In this document: positions 38,451-52,800 of the stretch, one piece after another
Layout: the number at the start of each line of letters is the position of its first letter
Numbering within the stretch: the first letter of the stretch is position 1
Source: Malurus cyaneus samueli
Taxonomy: Eukaryota; Chordata; Aves; Passeriformes; Maluridae
Direction of reading: 5' to 3'
Length of the DNA: 64,000 nt
Assembly: GCA_009741485.1 (NCBI GenBank)
Contig: CM019220.1
Span: 27,841,048-27,905,047, forward strand
Position numbers and translations under genes: made by a program
The notes under the pieces: model-generated
What the model was told of the DNA's origin: nothing
The model's database searches: none
Seen by the model: the letters and a program-made list of their open reading frames with translations, nothing else

Positions 38451-41400
38451 GCATTATATTAAAAAAAAAAAGTGTGCTAATGAAAGGTTTCTGCGTGTTA
38501 GCTTTAAAGCATTAGTATTTATGTTTTTATCACCACGTTGTATCACTTCACCTCCAAGCTGTGTGCCCTGCTTTGGTGAGATAAAAACAGCACTTCCACA
38601 CAGTGAGAGAGGCAATGCATCCCAGGGCAACGTCCTGATCTGCACAGGGGAAGACAATGCATCCTGACTCCCCCTAAAGAGATATGTAATGATGCTGTAA
38701 AGATGTGTAATAACTGTACAGGAAATTCCTACTTAGACCGCTTAGCTGGTAATTATTCTGTCTTTTTCTTGTTTTTTTTTTTTTTTGTTAATCTGGTGAG
38801 ATCATATGGTTGTGTATGTGGATTGATTGCTTTTCATTCTAATTGAATCTCCCTTTTTCCTGTAATTGTGCTCGGGGTGAACACAGATGAGCTGCTATAT
38901 GTTTTATGTCTGTGTTGTATAGGATAATGATTTGCTTTTCTTTTCTTTTACATTTGTCCCTGAAACACTTTCTCTCTCACTGGTGTTTTTATTTAGCCCG
39001 TAATTTACACTGCCAGTGTGAGTGTTAGATTTAGTTTGGAGAACTGTGGAGATGTACACCTTGGCAGCAACAGCAATCTGTGAGAAGTGGAGGGAGAGTT
39101 ATATATTAGATAAGAAATTAGCAGGTGGCTTTGTTGCATCCCGTAGCTGTTTATTATGAGTTTTAGTTAAAATAGGGCTGGAACTGATCCTTCAGGTGTT
39201 GTGTTCACACAGCAGCACACCATTGATGGATGGCATGAAAAGAAGTGATGTGGGCAGAGCCTTCCCCCCTTGACCTCACTTGGATTTTTATTTATTAATT
39301 TTTAAGTGCTGCCAAGCACTTAGAAATAATGAGAACCTGAAGGCTGCAGTCCTTGTTCCTCTGTTCAGTATTGATGAAAAATTGATTTTGAAGCTGAGGT
39401 CAGGTGTGACACTGAGCAGGAACTTCTTTCCTGTGCCTTACATGTAATTCTTGTTTTCTTGTGGCTTTGGACGGGAGAGGATGGGCAGTGCATCTCTCCA
39501 TGGGCAGCTCCTGCCTCTCCATCTTTTCTGCAGGGGGTCTGTGTGTCTGTGTTTGCACGTGGCTCTGTGGATTTGTTTGCTGAGACACAGGAAGCCATCC
39601 TCTTCCACTGTTGGACCTTCACAACCCTCATCTCCCTACTAGGAAATCGGAAAATAAAATTGCAGCTTTTAACTAGAAAAAATTCAGTGGATGCTTGTTT
39701 GGCTAAAGTAATAAGTTCCTGTAATATTACTGGACAATAAAACTATTGATTCCTGAGATAAAATGGTGAGTTTAATTCTCCTGGAATGTTCTATTTGTGG
39801 TGACTTCTGTTAGTGCTACAAATAAAGACCATTCCTCTTCCCATATTTCAGGTGTAAAAGGTTGCAGGCAGCGTGTGCTGCAGCACAGGCTCATTCTGGT
39901 TTGCTCTGTTTTCAAAAACTTCATACCAAATGATTTTTGGGGTAGTTTCAAGAAGCTTCCTGGAGATATGTGCAGGTGCTGCTGCTGAATGCTTTGATTT
40001 TGTCCTGAGACTTCCTAGCTCAATGGCAGAAGTTTTCCAGCAGTTCAGTAGAGGTGAGAGGAACTAGAAATCTGCCTTTGGATTTTGCTTCACTTTTTTA
40101 ACTTTTTCCCTTCTATCACACCTTTCTGCACTAATGGACAGGCAAGGGGAAGTGCTGAGTACAAAGAGCTTCCCACTATCCAAGGCCAGCTGCAAGCGTG
40201 TGCAGCCAGTTTGGTTTCAGTGATCCCAGCACCCGAGAGTGGTTTCTGTATGATCAAATGGATGAAAGCTCTGCCTCAACCTGGGTTCATCCCAGTTCTT
40301 CTGAAAAGCCATATTTAATCCTAATTGTGCAGTCTATTACCACACCATATAAGCCATGGGAGGGTTAGGCAGAGATAATGTTCCTCACAGCTCCTGTACC
40401 TCAGTTCTATTGTGGCAGATTTTCTTTTACTTTCCATCCATTCAGATGTTTCTAGCACAGAAAATGTACAGGATTTAAAGCAGATTTATTATGTGGGTTT
40501 CCTGCACTGGCTGGGAGGCTCTGTTCTGTCAGGTGTTGTTTTGATTTGTTGTGTCTTGCAGCTTCTGAACACCCACTTTTGAGACAGTGTGAGCACCTTT
40601 TGAGCAGTCCAGAAAGAAAGCACAGGACTAGAGTAAAACCAATTTTATTTCCTAGTACCTGAAGGAGTGCAGTGTCTCAAGAGCCCCACTGGCTCTGTGA
40701 GTGTTTTCCTGTTCTTTTACAATATTGTTTGGAGAGCATATCTGTAGCCTTTATGAAATACTCCAGGAAAAGCAGCTTGCAAGCAGACAGTGGTAATAGA
40801 GAAAAATGAACTCTCAGCTTTGCTTTGAGAGCTTGGACAAAGGAAAAAAAACCCAAACAAAATAAAACTCTGGTGTCTTTAAAAGCAGCAATGTTCTGGG
40901 CTCAATACAGAGAGAAATGTTTGACTGTGCAGCGTTTGCTGCATCCCTGGAAGGAGCTGTGTGAAGTGGGTAGAACACCCTGCCTGTGCTCGTGGAAATG
41001 CTGTGGGTTTGGTGAAAGGGGCTGAGCACTGGGGCTGGGGCTCTGGGTGACCCCTGTGCCAGAAATTTTGGTCACTACAGGGACAAAGAGGCCTGTAAAT
41101 CTCCATCCCAGAACTTCTGATTGATCACCTGATACCACACAGCATACTCGAGTTTGGTGCTGTTTCCCCTCCTGAGAGGACTCTTCCAAATACCAAACAA
41201 AACAATAACAGGAAAGCTGTGATGAAGAATAAATAGCCTAATGCGTTTGCATCTACAGATGAAAATACAATCAATTAAGTAAATTATAAGCAGGAATTTC
41301 TCCCCACAGAATCTGAGGTAATTTCTCAAACTGTTCATCTCTGGATGAAAATTATCTCTGTGCTCTAAAAATGTATTTAAAATTGCATGGAGGGAATAAT

Positions 41401-44400
41401 GTACAAATTATGCAGGAAGGCTAAATTAGTAGTTGTCCCTTTCCCTATTCCAGACATAGATTTCTCCTGTCTACATTTTTTTCCTCTCCTTGTATGGTTT
41501 TTTTGCATATTATTTTCAGATCAGTGCCAAATAAGCTAGAGATGCTCTCTGTTCACATTAGAGAATATCGATCTGCAGTCAGTCGAAGTCCAAACTTCAG
41601 TCATTTTCATGTGTTTGGATAAATATTTCATGGAGTATGGGTGGAGAAGAAGAAATTTGGAAGTGGAAAGGTGTGATTAGGCATAACAATAAGATAAACC
41701 CCTCTCCTTTTACTAAACCTGTATGTCCTATAAATTACAAGGCATATAAGGTATAAATTAAGAGCAATATAGCACATTTGGGATGTTATGTTAGCCAGTA
41801 TTCCCAGCAAAGATAATTGGATGTTAGCAGTTGTTTGAGTCTGCAATTTAGAAACAAAGCAAAGGATCCTTGTAGTCATCATTACAGCCCTTTTTCAAAG
41901 CTCACACTGTAGAATTATTCCCTCTGAAAAATAAAATCCCCATCTCTCCTGCTTGGCTGACACCTGCAGAGGCTGACCCTGCTGTGCATCTGTGGCTTCT
42001 GGCATAGCCCAGGGTTTGTGTCTGTTTGCAGGTAAATGGTGCAAGTGCTGGGAGGGTTATGAAGTGAAAAGAATGAACTCTTTACTGAGAGCCAGAAATA
42101 TTTCATGCTGTATTTTTTCAGGCCTGCTTTTTGCAGGTTGGGTTCCCCTGGAGCTATGGGAATCAGGGTGAGCCTGAGGCAACATGTTGTATGCAATTGC
42201 TGAAGTGTAGAAATAATGATTCTCAAAAAAAGGTGCTGTCTCCTAGTGCAGCATGTCCAGAGCTTTGTTGTACTGTGGGATAAAAACCGAAGAGTTTCAA
42301 GTATTTTTTGAAGATTTACTTCATAAGCAGAAGAAAAAAAAAAAAAAAAAGAAAAGTGATGCGTTGTGTATCAGATTTTGGGCACGTTCACTGATAGGAG
42401 ATTTCATAAAATAACTCTGCTGCTCTTGGATCAGGAAAGTGCCTCAGTGCCCAGCCCAGGATGCTTTGCAGGACAGAGGTGGCTGCACTTGTGCAGGGGC
42501 AGGGAGGAAGGGCAGCAGGGTGCAGGGACAATGCCAGCTGCTCCACCCTCGTGGGGACAGTGTGACCCCGGCACGTGCTGTTGGGTACAGCTTCTGGGAC
42601 ACACTTGCAATGGGATGCACTCGCAGTGCCATTTTTTTTTTCATTCCTTGCAAGTGAAAATAATTATTTGCAATGCATTTCACTGTTTCTTTTCATTGTA
42701 GCTATGTGGCTTCTTATTTTCAATACTAGATAGTCAGGATTGTCGCAGCTGCATTTTCTGGAATTAAGATATTTTATATTCCTTCTCTTCCTTTATCTTG
42801 TTTCTCATGTCAGAGAGCCACATCTCAGCGTGTCCTCGTGGGCAGGCAGCCTCAACTACCCAAGCACAGATGAGATTTAAACATTTGTGTTTGAATCGAT
42901 TGTGTGCAGTCCTTTCTCACTGTTATTGCTTTCCCAGAATGTAACTTGGCATGTCTTCCTATATTTCTTTTTTCCCCCTCAGGAAAACATACTCATCTTT
43001 GTAGCCTTTTTAAATATTAAGGGAACACAAACAAATGTTCAGCTGTGCATTCATATACATACATGTTTTTGTGATGCACATGCAACCATGAGATGAGCCC
43101 CTCCTCTCCCAAATACACACTGCTCTATCCCCGCATTTCAGGTTGGTTTGGTTTTTTTCCATTAGGATTGCATTATTTAACCATCCTTTGTGGTTGGATT
43201 GGTGGTTCTTTGGGTTTTTTTTAGTTTATTTTTTTTAGTGAAAAGCTTCCTTTTAAGTTTGAAGCACTTGTGCTGGCATTAATGCTAATAAGGGTCATCA
43301 CCAGTTCTATTAATTATAACTCAGCACTGCTGGGAGCACTGGAGCCAGGCCTCGTGACAGACTCAACACTTCCTTTTTCAGCTCCTTTAAACAATAAAAA
43401 CAAACAAAAAGCCTTCTGCTGTTACTGGGGAGAGAAAGGCAGAAGTGCCAACATGACAGGAGCACACAGAAGGGGAGCCAGGCTGAGGATCCCACTCCTT
43501 TGGGCTACAGGGATGTGTCCAGGGCCAAGGGGAGCCTGTTCTGGGATCAGGGTCATCCCTGCCACCCCAGCTTTGCTGTGGACAGAGCAAAGTGCCTGGA
43601 GAAAACCAGCAGGAACTGGAAGGCTTCAGGAAGAGAGGAGATGCAGCCCCATTGTGTTGGGGCATTTTTCAGGTCTGTTAGTAACACGTCTGCAAGTAGG
43701 AGGCTGCCAGTGGGAGTCTTTCTTCCACTTTGCAGAATATATTTTAAAATTAAATAGATAAGTTCTGTTCTTTATGAATATTTCAGTATATTTACGGAGA
43801 AACTTCACACGCTGTTTCCCAGATGAAAGAAAAAAATTATTTGTTTTCCTTCCAGTTTTTTATTTTACCTATAAAATTTAATCCCAGTGATTGGCTTCTT
43901 GATGGGTACCAGTGTAACAGAGTAGTTAGGCACTCTTTAGCTCAAAACTGGTACTGACAGGATGTTTTTGAGTAAAGTATTAGTCCTGCAAAATCCAATT
44001 TTGTTGCCAACGAGAGTTCTGTTTTCTCATTACCAAAAAAAAGGACATGTGGCCATGTCCCTGCCTTAGTAATTACAGCAGAAAAGATACTGTGTAACTT
44101 TTTCTGCTTTCATGTTCAGGAAATTCGATTCTGTAATAATGTTTGATTAACTAATTGACTTATTTTTTTTCTGAAGAAGTGTTTTTGGAGCAAACACAAT
44201 TACAGTAGAGGCGTAGATGCCCCATCTGTCCCAGTAATAGCCTGCAAACAGAATATTAACCCCCTGCACCAACATTGCTGGTTCACAAGGAGCCTGTTCT
44301 TTATTGCAGGAGGAGCCCGACCCAGCTGCAACTTTACTCAGTTAAAAAAATTGGTATTTATCCTCAGTTCTTTATTTTTTCTGGATTTGGATTATAGCAG

Positions 44401-44435
44401 CCTTCTCATTTCTGTCCTTTCAATAGCCAGATCAG

Positions 44436-44482
44436 CCTGATAACCCAATAAATCACTAATGTAACCCAATAAACCACTAATG
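44436..44482. repeat. 21-23 bp tandem duplication
   Basis: TAACCCAATAAATCACTAAT is followed directly by TAACCCAATAAACCACTAAT with one internal difference. A separate pair of GCTCATTTATTACT motifs lies about 70 bp downstream, at 44534 and 44562. Confidence 0.85.
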
Positions 44483-47400
44483 CTAAATTTACATGAAAAA
44501 AAAATTACAAATTTTTTCAACCACGTTGAAAAATGCTCATTTATTACTCTTTCATGTTGCTCATTTATTACTATTTTTCAAATCTAGATTGAGCAAGTTA
44601 CTTCAGCGAGGGGGAAAAAATTGCAGGACCAACAGAAAGAGGGAGGGAGGCAGGAATAAGGGATGGGAAGAAACTTTGTTTGCTTCATGTGTCTGGGATG
44701 CTCCATTCCCTGTAATGCATTTGTACTGCTGTGCGGTTCACCCTTTTATTTAAAACTCTATTCATATATTTCAGTTCAACTTGGTGTTTTTAAATCAGTT
44801 CATGAAAATTTCTAGGTGCACGTTAGCAGAACTTGGGGCTAATTTTAAACTTTGCTTTACTATCTCAGGATCTATCAGATTTCTGCTGTTTGGCCAGCAC
44901 TATTACAAAACAAAATACATTTTTCTGTTCATCAGTAAGATAAGAAAAATTAGGACTTGGATACAGGAAAAATTACAGGTTTTTTAGCTCATGATTCCTG
45001 AATCGTGCATATTGTAAAAGCATCTTTTGACACACAGTGTTTTGATAGGTAGAAATTATTAAAAACTTGTACAAACATGGAGATCAGATGATGCTTTACC
45101 CATAACTCACTTTGGTGTATCAGGCAATAGATTAGCTAAGCAATTACCTACAAGAAAAATGCAGCTTTTTGTTTTCATTCATGCTTGAACAGAGTCAGTC
45201 TTCCATAGTTAATTTAAGCTTCATTATGCTGTGAAATTCAAGCCAATCAGCAGAATACCTTTTCTGCCATTTTCAGAAATTCTAGATGCAGTTCCACTGC
45301 TGTCCTGAAAGTAATCAAGCAGATTGTAGAATAACTGTAAATAATGAATGAAATGAAAAGCATTTTGTTACTCCATGGTTTTGAGCTGCCAATGATCAAA
45401 AAGAAAATGAAGGAAAAGCTAGTACATTCCTAGTAGTGTATAAAGTTCTGACCCCTCAAGGTGAATGATTTCTTACAAGATGATCCAATTTGCTAAAAGG
45501 ATTAAGTGGTGTATGTGAGTGGTTAGAACTCCATGCCTGACTCTGCAAAAGCCACCTTGGAGTTTCCTATTTGCTACCAAAAAAATAATTTCAGGATATT
45601 TTTTTCCCCTCTGGGAGCTCTGGTAGCATTCTACTTCATGCCCTGAAGTTTGTGCATGCTGGCTTCCGTGTGAGAGTTCATTCTTCGGGAAGAACTGAGC
45701 AACCTTTTCAGTGCAAACCACAATCATTCTTGGTGTAATTACTGCAGTCTTTGCTGATCCTTGCAAAATCAGCCCTCCATTCAATTCAAAAAAAGCTGGT
45801 TCTTTTTTTAGCCCCAGCTCTGACCTGTTGAGGGAGCATGGCATTGCAATCAGCGCTGCCTTTTGTGAGGAGATGTGACAAGGCCAACAAACCACATGGA
45901 TTTCAGAGTGGTTTTGCCAGGAGCCGTGGCTCCTGCTCATCCTGCACTGGGACCTCTCCTGCTCCACTCTGGAAAGGCTCCATGCCCTGGGCACCCACCA
46001 GCACTGGTTTTTGTTGGGCTCTTCAAGTTCCTAAACCACTCTGGGGTTGCTCAGTGAGGCTAAAACATGAACTCTGGTTTTTCTTCTCCTTTTCCTTGTG
46101 CAGTCAATGCAGTCTTGGCTGCAGAGCTTCTGCTGGGTTGCTCTTGTTTCAATTTGGATTTTTAATTGGTACTGCAGCTGCATCTCTACAGGAAGAGTCT
46201 GAGTGGCTCCTGAATTTAAGCTTTCCTCACCCTTAGACTACAAAGGAATGAAATAATAAAGACCTAAACAGGGTGAGCATTAGCAGAGGCAGAGGAGGTG
46301 GGCACGAATGCAGCTGCTTTGTCCTCTGCTGGCAGATAGGCAGTAGCCTGGTCTGAAAACATTTCAAAAGCCAGTGAAAGTAAAAGCCAGGAATGTGCTC
46401 CTGCCACCATTCCTGTTTGCATTTTGGATTGGCTGAGGCTTTTCCTTCATCTCAAAGATACATTATACTTATCCCAGTCATACCTCCTGGTTCTCACTGT
46501 GCTTTCACCCAGTCTTGGCAGCGTGTAAAGGATGTCACAGTTTCTTCCCAAGTCTCCCTGGGTGGCAGAAGAGTTGTGGTTCAGCATCACATGACTGAAA
46601 GTGTGGATGTCTTTTCTTTGAAATTTTTTTTTAATTATTTTAAAGACATTTAATCTGCAAAAGACAATAAAATACAAGCTCTGTACATGTCTCTGCTTCC
46701 CTCTTACATAAATTCTTCTCTTCCCTTGAATTGTCTGTTCCAGCAGTATGTTGCATCTTTTCTTAAATTAGAACTGGCAAGAGACCCATGGTACACTGTA
46801 CTATAAATTATAAATTATATTAATTCGAGTTCATTCATGATTAATGTAACTAGTTTCAAACGCCTGCTTCTCTGATAGCACTTGTGCTGTTGTCTGGGTG
46901 TGCACTCCTGATACACATCATGATAACAGGGGAGGACACAAGTAAGCCCTACACCTGTACCTCACTTCCCTTTTCCAGCACTGAAATGCAATAAAATCTG
47001 GAACATTTATTTAATAAAAATCTCAAAAAAAATAATGCTGTTGTTTTTACATTTATTTTAAACTACTTTTTTTTTTTGTTTGGGTTTTTTTTTTTTTTTG
47101 GATATCTCTTTGTAAGCTGTTAAGTCCTTGCTTGTGCTGGCATCTGAATGCCACATCTGGTACAGGATCTCATTGTTCTGCATGATTTATAATTACAGAG
47201 ACATATCTGCTTCTTACAAATTGCTTGTAATGAGAGCTGGAAACAAAGCAAGAGACTCCCAGCGATGGGATGGCAGAGAAGGGTTACAGCAGTACCAGGG
47301 ATCATTACTGCAGACTTTCTTACCATTCACAAATGGGACAAATTAGAGAAAAGAAGATGAAATAAATGAAGCATTAAGTAAGTGAAGAATTAAAATGGTG

Positions 47401-49754
47401 CTTATCAAAGTCACCCTTGGTTGTTTTCGCTGCCTTGGCTAAGCAAGCACTCAGCTATCAGGAGTGGTTTCTGTGTGCTTTTGTGAGACAGAGTCTGCTG
47501 CCACCTCTCTTTCTCTCTCATCTCCATTTACAGTCCCACTGCTCAGCCCTAGCAGGAGACTTTGCTTCTGTGCCATTTCAAGACTCGTTTCTTACCTAAA
47601 GAATCCCTCTTTTCCCCTGTGTTTGTGTGAGAGTACAACACATGCAGCTGATGTGGTTCTCTTAATTTCCTTCCCTCCTTTCTGCCCACGGTTTTGCATT
47701 TCTCAGGAATACCCAATTAGAACCCAATTTTCCCTTGGATCAGCCTAATGTATAGGGTTGTTTAAAGATTATGGATTATATAATGAGAAATACATTAAAA
47801 AAAAGAATCTCAGATAAATTGTACAGTCGAGCTGTGAGCTTTATGTGCTCACTGAATAAGAACATATTTGAGTCCTGGCCTGTCTCACATCTGCCTTGCC
47901 TACAAAGGCTGAAACCTCATCACTGAGCACTTGGTGGCACACAGAGCTCCAGTCTGAGTTACTCCTTTGTCACCAACACTTTCAAGTGGCCAGACCCAAG
48001 AGAACTGAGTTCAGCTTGGATCTCAAAGAGCAAAAAAAAGATTTCTGAGGGGCAGGTGAAATCGCTGGGGGATTAACAGCTAAAAGAAGTACTCTGCAGG
48101 GAATATTTACAAGGTGATTTTTTTGTGCTCAGATGTTCAGAAGTAGGTCAGGCCAGTAGGAGATGTCCATCCATCCCATTCCAAAATTCCTGTAAGACAT
48201 GTGCTATGTCCTTGAGGCTATTTTAGGATTCTTTTTCTTTGTTTCCTAAACTCCAAAAAAGGAGGGGGAAAGAATAGAGAAAGAGTGACTGTCCAAACAA
48301 AGCTTTCATCACAGCTGAGCAATAGGATTTGTAATGGTGGGAGCCAGGCAGCCTTAAAATGGCTTAAGATGATGATGTGGGGGTTTATTTTACTTAAATA
48401 ATGGTAGATAATGTCTTAAATGATGGCTAGTCTTTTCCAAACGACTCTGCGGGTGCATTTTCTTCCCAAGTGCTGTTCACTGTTCGGGTGCTTTGCTTTG
48501 GCTCTGCACACCTGCCTGCTGGTGAACAAAGGGAAGCCAGAGAAGCTAATGATTCATCTCTCTCCATTAACAGGAAGACCAACAAGGCAAAAATAGTATT
48601 GTGTCATTTTCGTTGAGCAATAGAGAAAAGAAAAGGCCGTGTATTAAAGTGCTGGGTTAGGGAGCTTCTTATTGCCTCAGTATAAAAAAAAATCCTCATT
48701 TATGTCTCTGCTGATAACAGATTCACTGGCTGCTCCTTGGTGCTGGGGCTCCACTGCTGCACAGGAGCTTCTGCACCTTCCCCTGTGGCTGTGCACAGGG
48801 AGGAGAGGATGGGCTCCTTTGCCAATTGTTGAGACTGCAGCTGAGAATAACAAGGTTCAAGCAGTGTCCTTATCTCTCCTTGATCCATAGCAGAGGGTGA
48901 GCAATTCTGCAGGTGAAGCAGACCCAGTTCTTGTTCTGATTTTTTTAATTTTTTATTTTAAAGTTTTTTAAGTTCAGTTGGCTCTTGGGGTGAGCCTCAC
49001 ACGAGCAAGTGAATGGCTCTGTGTGCTGTGCCAAGTCTGGATCTGATGGGGAGTCGAGGAGAGGGAAACAGGGGCAAGATGGAAGCGGTGCCCTGCCTGT
49101 CATGGTGTTTGTGGAGGGAAAGAGCTCATCTTGCCATGGAAAGTGCTGCAAGCCTGCCACAGCCACCCTGGCTGGGTGCTGTCCCTTCCTGGACTGGGTT
49201 TTGTGCAGCTGGAGGCTGTAAGGAAGTGGGATGGTGTTGCTCTCCTGAGCTCCTCACACTCTCACTCGTATGTGTGCGGTTTCGAAAAAGTGATAAATAA
49301 ATGAACCCCACGGAGCTCACAATAAAAATCTTAAAATATTAGTCACTTCTGTGGAGTAAACTGCCTGGTGTACTGCTAAGGAAAATATTTTCTTGCACAT
49401 TTGTAACTGCTGTCAGTGACAGTAAAATTGCTCAAAATATAAAATAATGGTAGTGTGTTGCCTACCATGACAGGAACTGTAAGTGGTTCTGACCTTTAGT
49501 GGGCTTTAATGCATGCTCTACAGAGGAGCCGACACTTCCTGTTATTAACTTGTAATTGTCCAAAATAAATCCTACTTTCTCCCCGCCTGGTAGATTGAAG
49601 CCTAGGGTATGTTAATTGTGCTGGCTCTTCTCCAGGCCTGACACCTTGACAGCTCTTGTCAGCTTTTAAAAGTTATTCCCCTATGAAAACTACTGGTTAT
49701 TCTGCCATAATGGCCTTGCCACTCATCTCTTCTGTATTTTTTAATTCTGACATC

Positions 49755-49830
49755 AAAGTTTGCGCTTAGCGCTGACCCCGTGACAGGAGGGCGTTCTCTA
49801 ATGACGAGCAGCAGGTCAGCGCTCCCTGTT
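49755..49830. promoter_or_regulatory. Compact CpG cluster with inverted nuclear-receptor-like half-sites (candidate element)
   Basis: Six CpG dinucleotides fall within 59 bases (49763-49821) in a region otherwise nearly free of CpG. A perfect 10-bp inverted repeat, AGCGCTGACC (49768-49777) and GGTCAGCGCT (49814-49823), encloses 36 bases. Its arms contain TGACCC and AGGTCA, the half-site core bound by several nuclear receptors, in everted orientation. A role is inference; no transcript or coding potential is seen here. Confidence 0.35.
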
Positions 49831-52800
49831 CTAGAGGAATGCAAAAAAAAATAAAAATTAAATCCAGCACTTTGGTTAGCAAGTGTACACCTGGGACTCT
49901 GCTTTACTAAGGCTCAGGTATTTGCTCTTCATTAAGGAAATGAGGTTGTACAGTAAACTGATTTATTAGCTGTACCACCCAGTGCTCTAATCTCATCAAA
50001 CCTCACACTGTACAGGACTAGAGCATCTCATAATTTCTAAAAAAAGGCTGCTAATTAACATTTATGTGCTAGCAGCACTTTTTCCTTGAAGTTGGCATTG
50101 AACAATGTAATTGTGCTGTGGAGTTGCTGCCTTAACAGATACAAACCCGAGACCTTGTCCACACAGGAATTGCAGTTCCCAGGCTGATTTCTGAGGAGCA
50201 AGAGCTGTAGCTCCAGTCGTGCACTGGCCAAAATCCAGGTAGATATTTTGATTGTGTGACATTGATCTCCCCTGCAGCCTCAGCTGGTGACAGTGGTGTT
50301 TTCTCTTTGACCCCTCGCTGTTTGGTGCAATTGGTGTGCCCTGTCCGAGAGCTGCCACTGTCTGAGCCCAGAGCACTTGTGTTCCACTGATGGGACAGCT
50401 TCTCAACCCCAATGCCTGATAAGGAATAAAACCCCCCACTGTAACACTGTAGAATATATTATTATGGGAATTACAGGTTCTGGGTAAGGAAAGATACTGC
50501 TGTCTGTTTTTGAGCCACCAGAAATCACTGGTTTGTGTGTTTGGGCTACACGGCAGCAGATGAGCAGCACTAATCACATCACATTGAAGAGAGCACAAGT
50601 TAAAGGCAAGGCTTTTCCTTCCACTTGCTAGAAGTGCAGTAGCAGAATATTATTTGGGACAGTCTGATGTGTTATTATGCAGGGTTTTCTTCTGATGAAT
50701 ACTCTAACATGTTCTAGAATCCAAGTTTTCTCCCTGTGACCTGGAAAAGGGTGAAGTTACAATGATGTGGGGATCTCACAGTGACTGGGAGAGGCCAATA
50801 AACTTGCTGTACCATCAGTTCCTTGGCTGTAATAAGATGATGTAATTAATAGGTTTCACTATGTTCAGGATCCTCAAGGTTGAAAGGCAAAACTACAAAA
50901 ATCAGCAGTAATTAGAGTTTGCTTTTCACGTTCCTGTCGGGCTGAGCCTGCAAAACCAAGCTTCCAGCTCTGGCTTCCCAAATTGCCAGAAAATAGTTCC
51001 TAGAAAATATGGCTGACACCCCAGAGTCTCCCTTTATCTTTAGGATTAAGAGTGAAAACATGAAAGACTTTTCCATCATAAACAGATCAGAAATGGCTGA
51101 GGAGCTGTGCAAGAGGGGAGGGATCAACTGCTTAAATGTGCCTGAGTTTGATGAATAGACTCACCTCATGCTTTTGTCAGCTACAGCTGAGTGTTTGTGT
51201 TGTCTCAGGAAAGAAGCTGAATTTCTGCTGGGGAGCCAAAGATCCAAATTTAGGTTCTCAGGGATTTTGTTCTTACTCTTCACCATCTTTGCTGATTGAA
51301 AGAAAGCTCGAAGATTTAACACAGCAAAATACTGATAATTTAATGCAAGAGGTACTTCAAATTATGTAAAATTACTTAAGCAGCCCTTATATTTTGTGTG
51401 GGTATAAAAGACAGTTTTTCTTCACAAAGGAATTTTTCACCCAGTGTCGTATGATCCTTCTTAAATTTTAGAGAGGAAAGATCTCTAAAAATGAAGAAAA
51501 AAAAACCTTAGTGTAAGATGTTAAAGAAAACCTTAGTAAGACGTAGGTTCAAGGCATAGTTCCACTCAATTTATGCAGTAAAATTCTGTACATTAATAAG
51601 ACTTCACGAGAACAGGAAACACTACAGAACTTTAACCAAATTACTAAAACTAAGCATCTTTTACTTAAGTTCCATCTTCAGTGATCTTCTAGCAAGTTAT
51701 TTCCTTTAATACAAATTTGGGCAGTGGGATCAAGAATGAGCTTTGGTTGTCTGCCAGCAGCTCACTTGGGCACCTGTTTCTCAAAATTTGGGAAGCCCCT
51801 AGTAAGTCCAGGTACGGGTTTTGCTGCACAAACCAGGCTCTGGTGCTGCCTCTGCAGAATTGTGAAATGGGAAATGATCCTGAAAGGATTTCCGTGTTTG
51901 TCTGCCAGTCCATCTGAACAAATATTTTGAGTGATGAAACTGAGCTGTTCCCCTGCCTTGTGCTGGGAATGATCTGTGACTTTGCTGATCTGTGTGCCTC
52001 TGGTACGACAGAACAACATGAAATGGGCCATGGGGGCTGCAGCCCATTCTGAGCAGTCTCAGATCAGAAAGGAGATGAAGTGTTGGTGCTGTGTGAGGTT
52101 CTCCATGGCAGTTGCTCCCACTGACTCTGTTTTCAGGCAGAGTTTGAAGCACAGGCTGGTTTGTTTGGCCACTTGGGTGGTGCAGTAAATCTGAGTGGGG
52201 GCCAGAAATGGTGACTGGGTCTCCTGCTCTCCTCTGTTTGTTCATCCTGTCTTTATTGACTGATGTTCTCACCGGGCCCTGTGTTGTGTCTTCACGTGCT
52301 GAGGTTTTGAGCCACTCTCGGTGAGGACAGTCACTCTCTCAGCTTAAACACTGCACATGTTCTCTGCTGAACTGTGCTTTTTTACTGCAACTGGGAAACA
52401 TTTCAATGTGTGTACATTTGAGTTAGAGGTAAGCCTGTAAGTTTTGTTCAGGATCTGTCTAAGCTTTGGAAGCTGATGGATTTCCTGAGCCTTTCTTAGT
52501 TTCTCTGTGACTATGCAGTTGCCTCCTGCACAGGCAGGCAAGGAACAGCTTTGGGGATGACATTTTGATGAATGGCTTCAAGACTTTCATAAAGGATGAG
52601 TCGCTTTGATGCCATTGTTGCAAAAAAAAAAAGGGAGGAGAGGACGTGGAAGGGAAAAACAAGTGTGTCTTCCAGGGTTTTTTTTCCCCTGTCCCAGCCC
52701 AGAGGACACTGCACCATTTTGGTAAGAAATCTTGAAGCAGGAATGTGGGAACCTTAAGGCAGAAGTAACAATTTGAGACCAGCCTGCTTTAAGGGATGTT

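Noticed and set aside
43270..43761. 163-codon plus-strand ORF
   Set aside because: GC-rich patch. No conserved motif, and no coding-like agreement between frames.
45473..45994. 173-codon minus-strand ORF
   Set aside because: No protein-family signature. It lies partly across a GC-rich patch where stops are rarer.
50062..50598. 178-codon minus-strand ORF
   Set aside because: The longest non-repeat ORF. There is no recognisable motif, no splice-site pattern and no family resemblance; this length is expected by chance in 64 kb.
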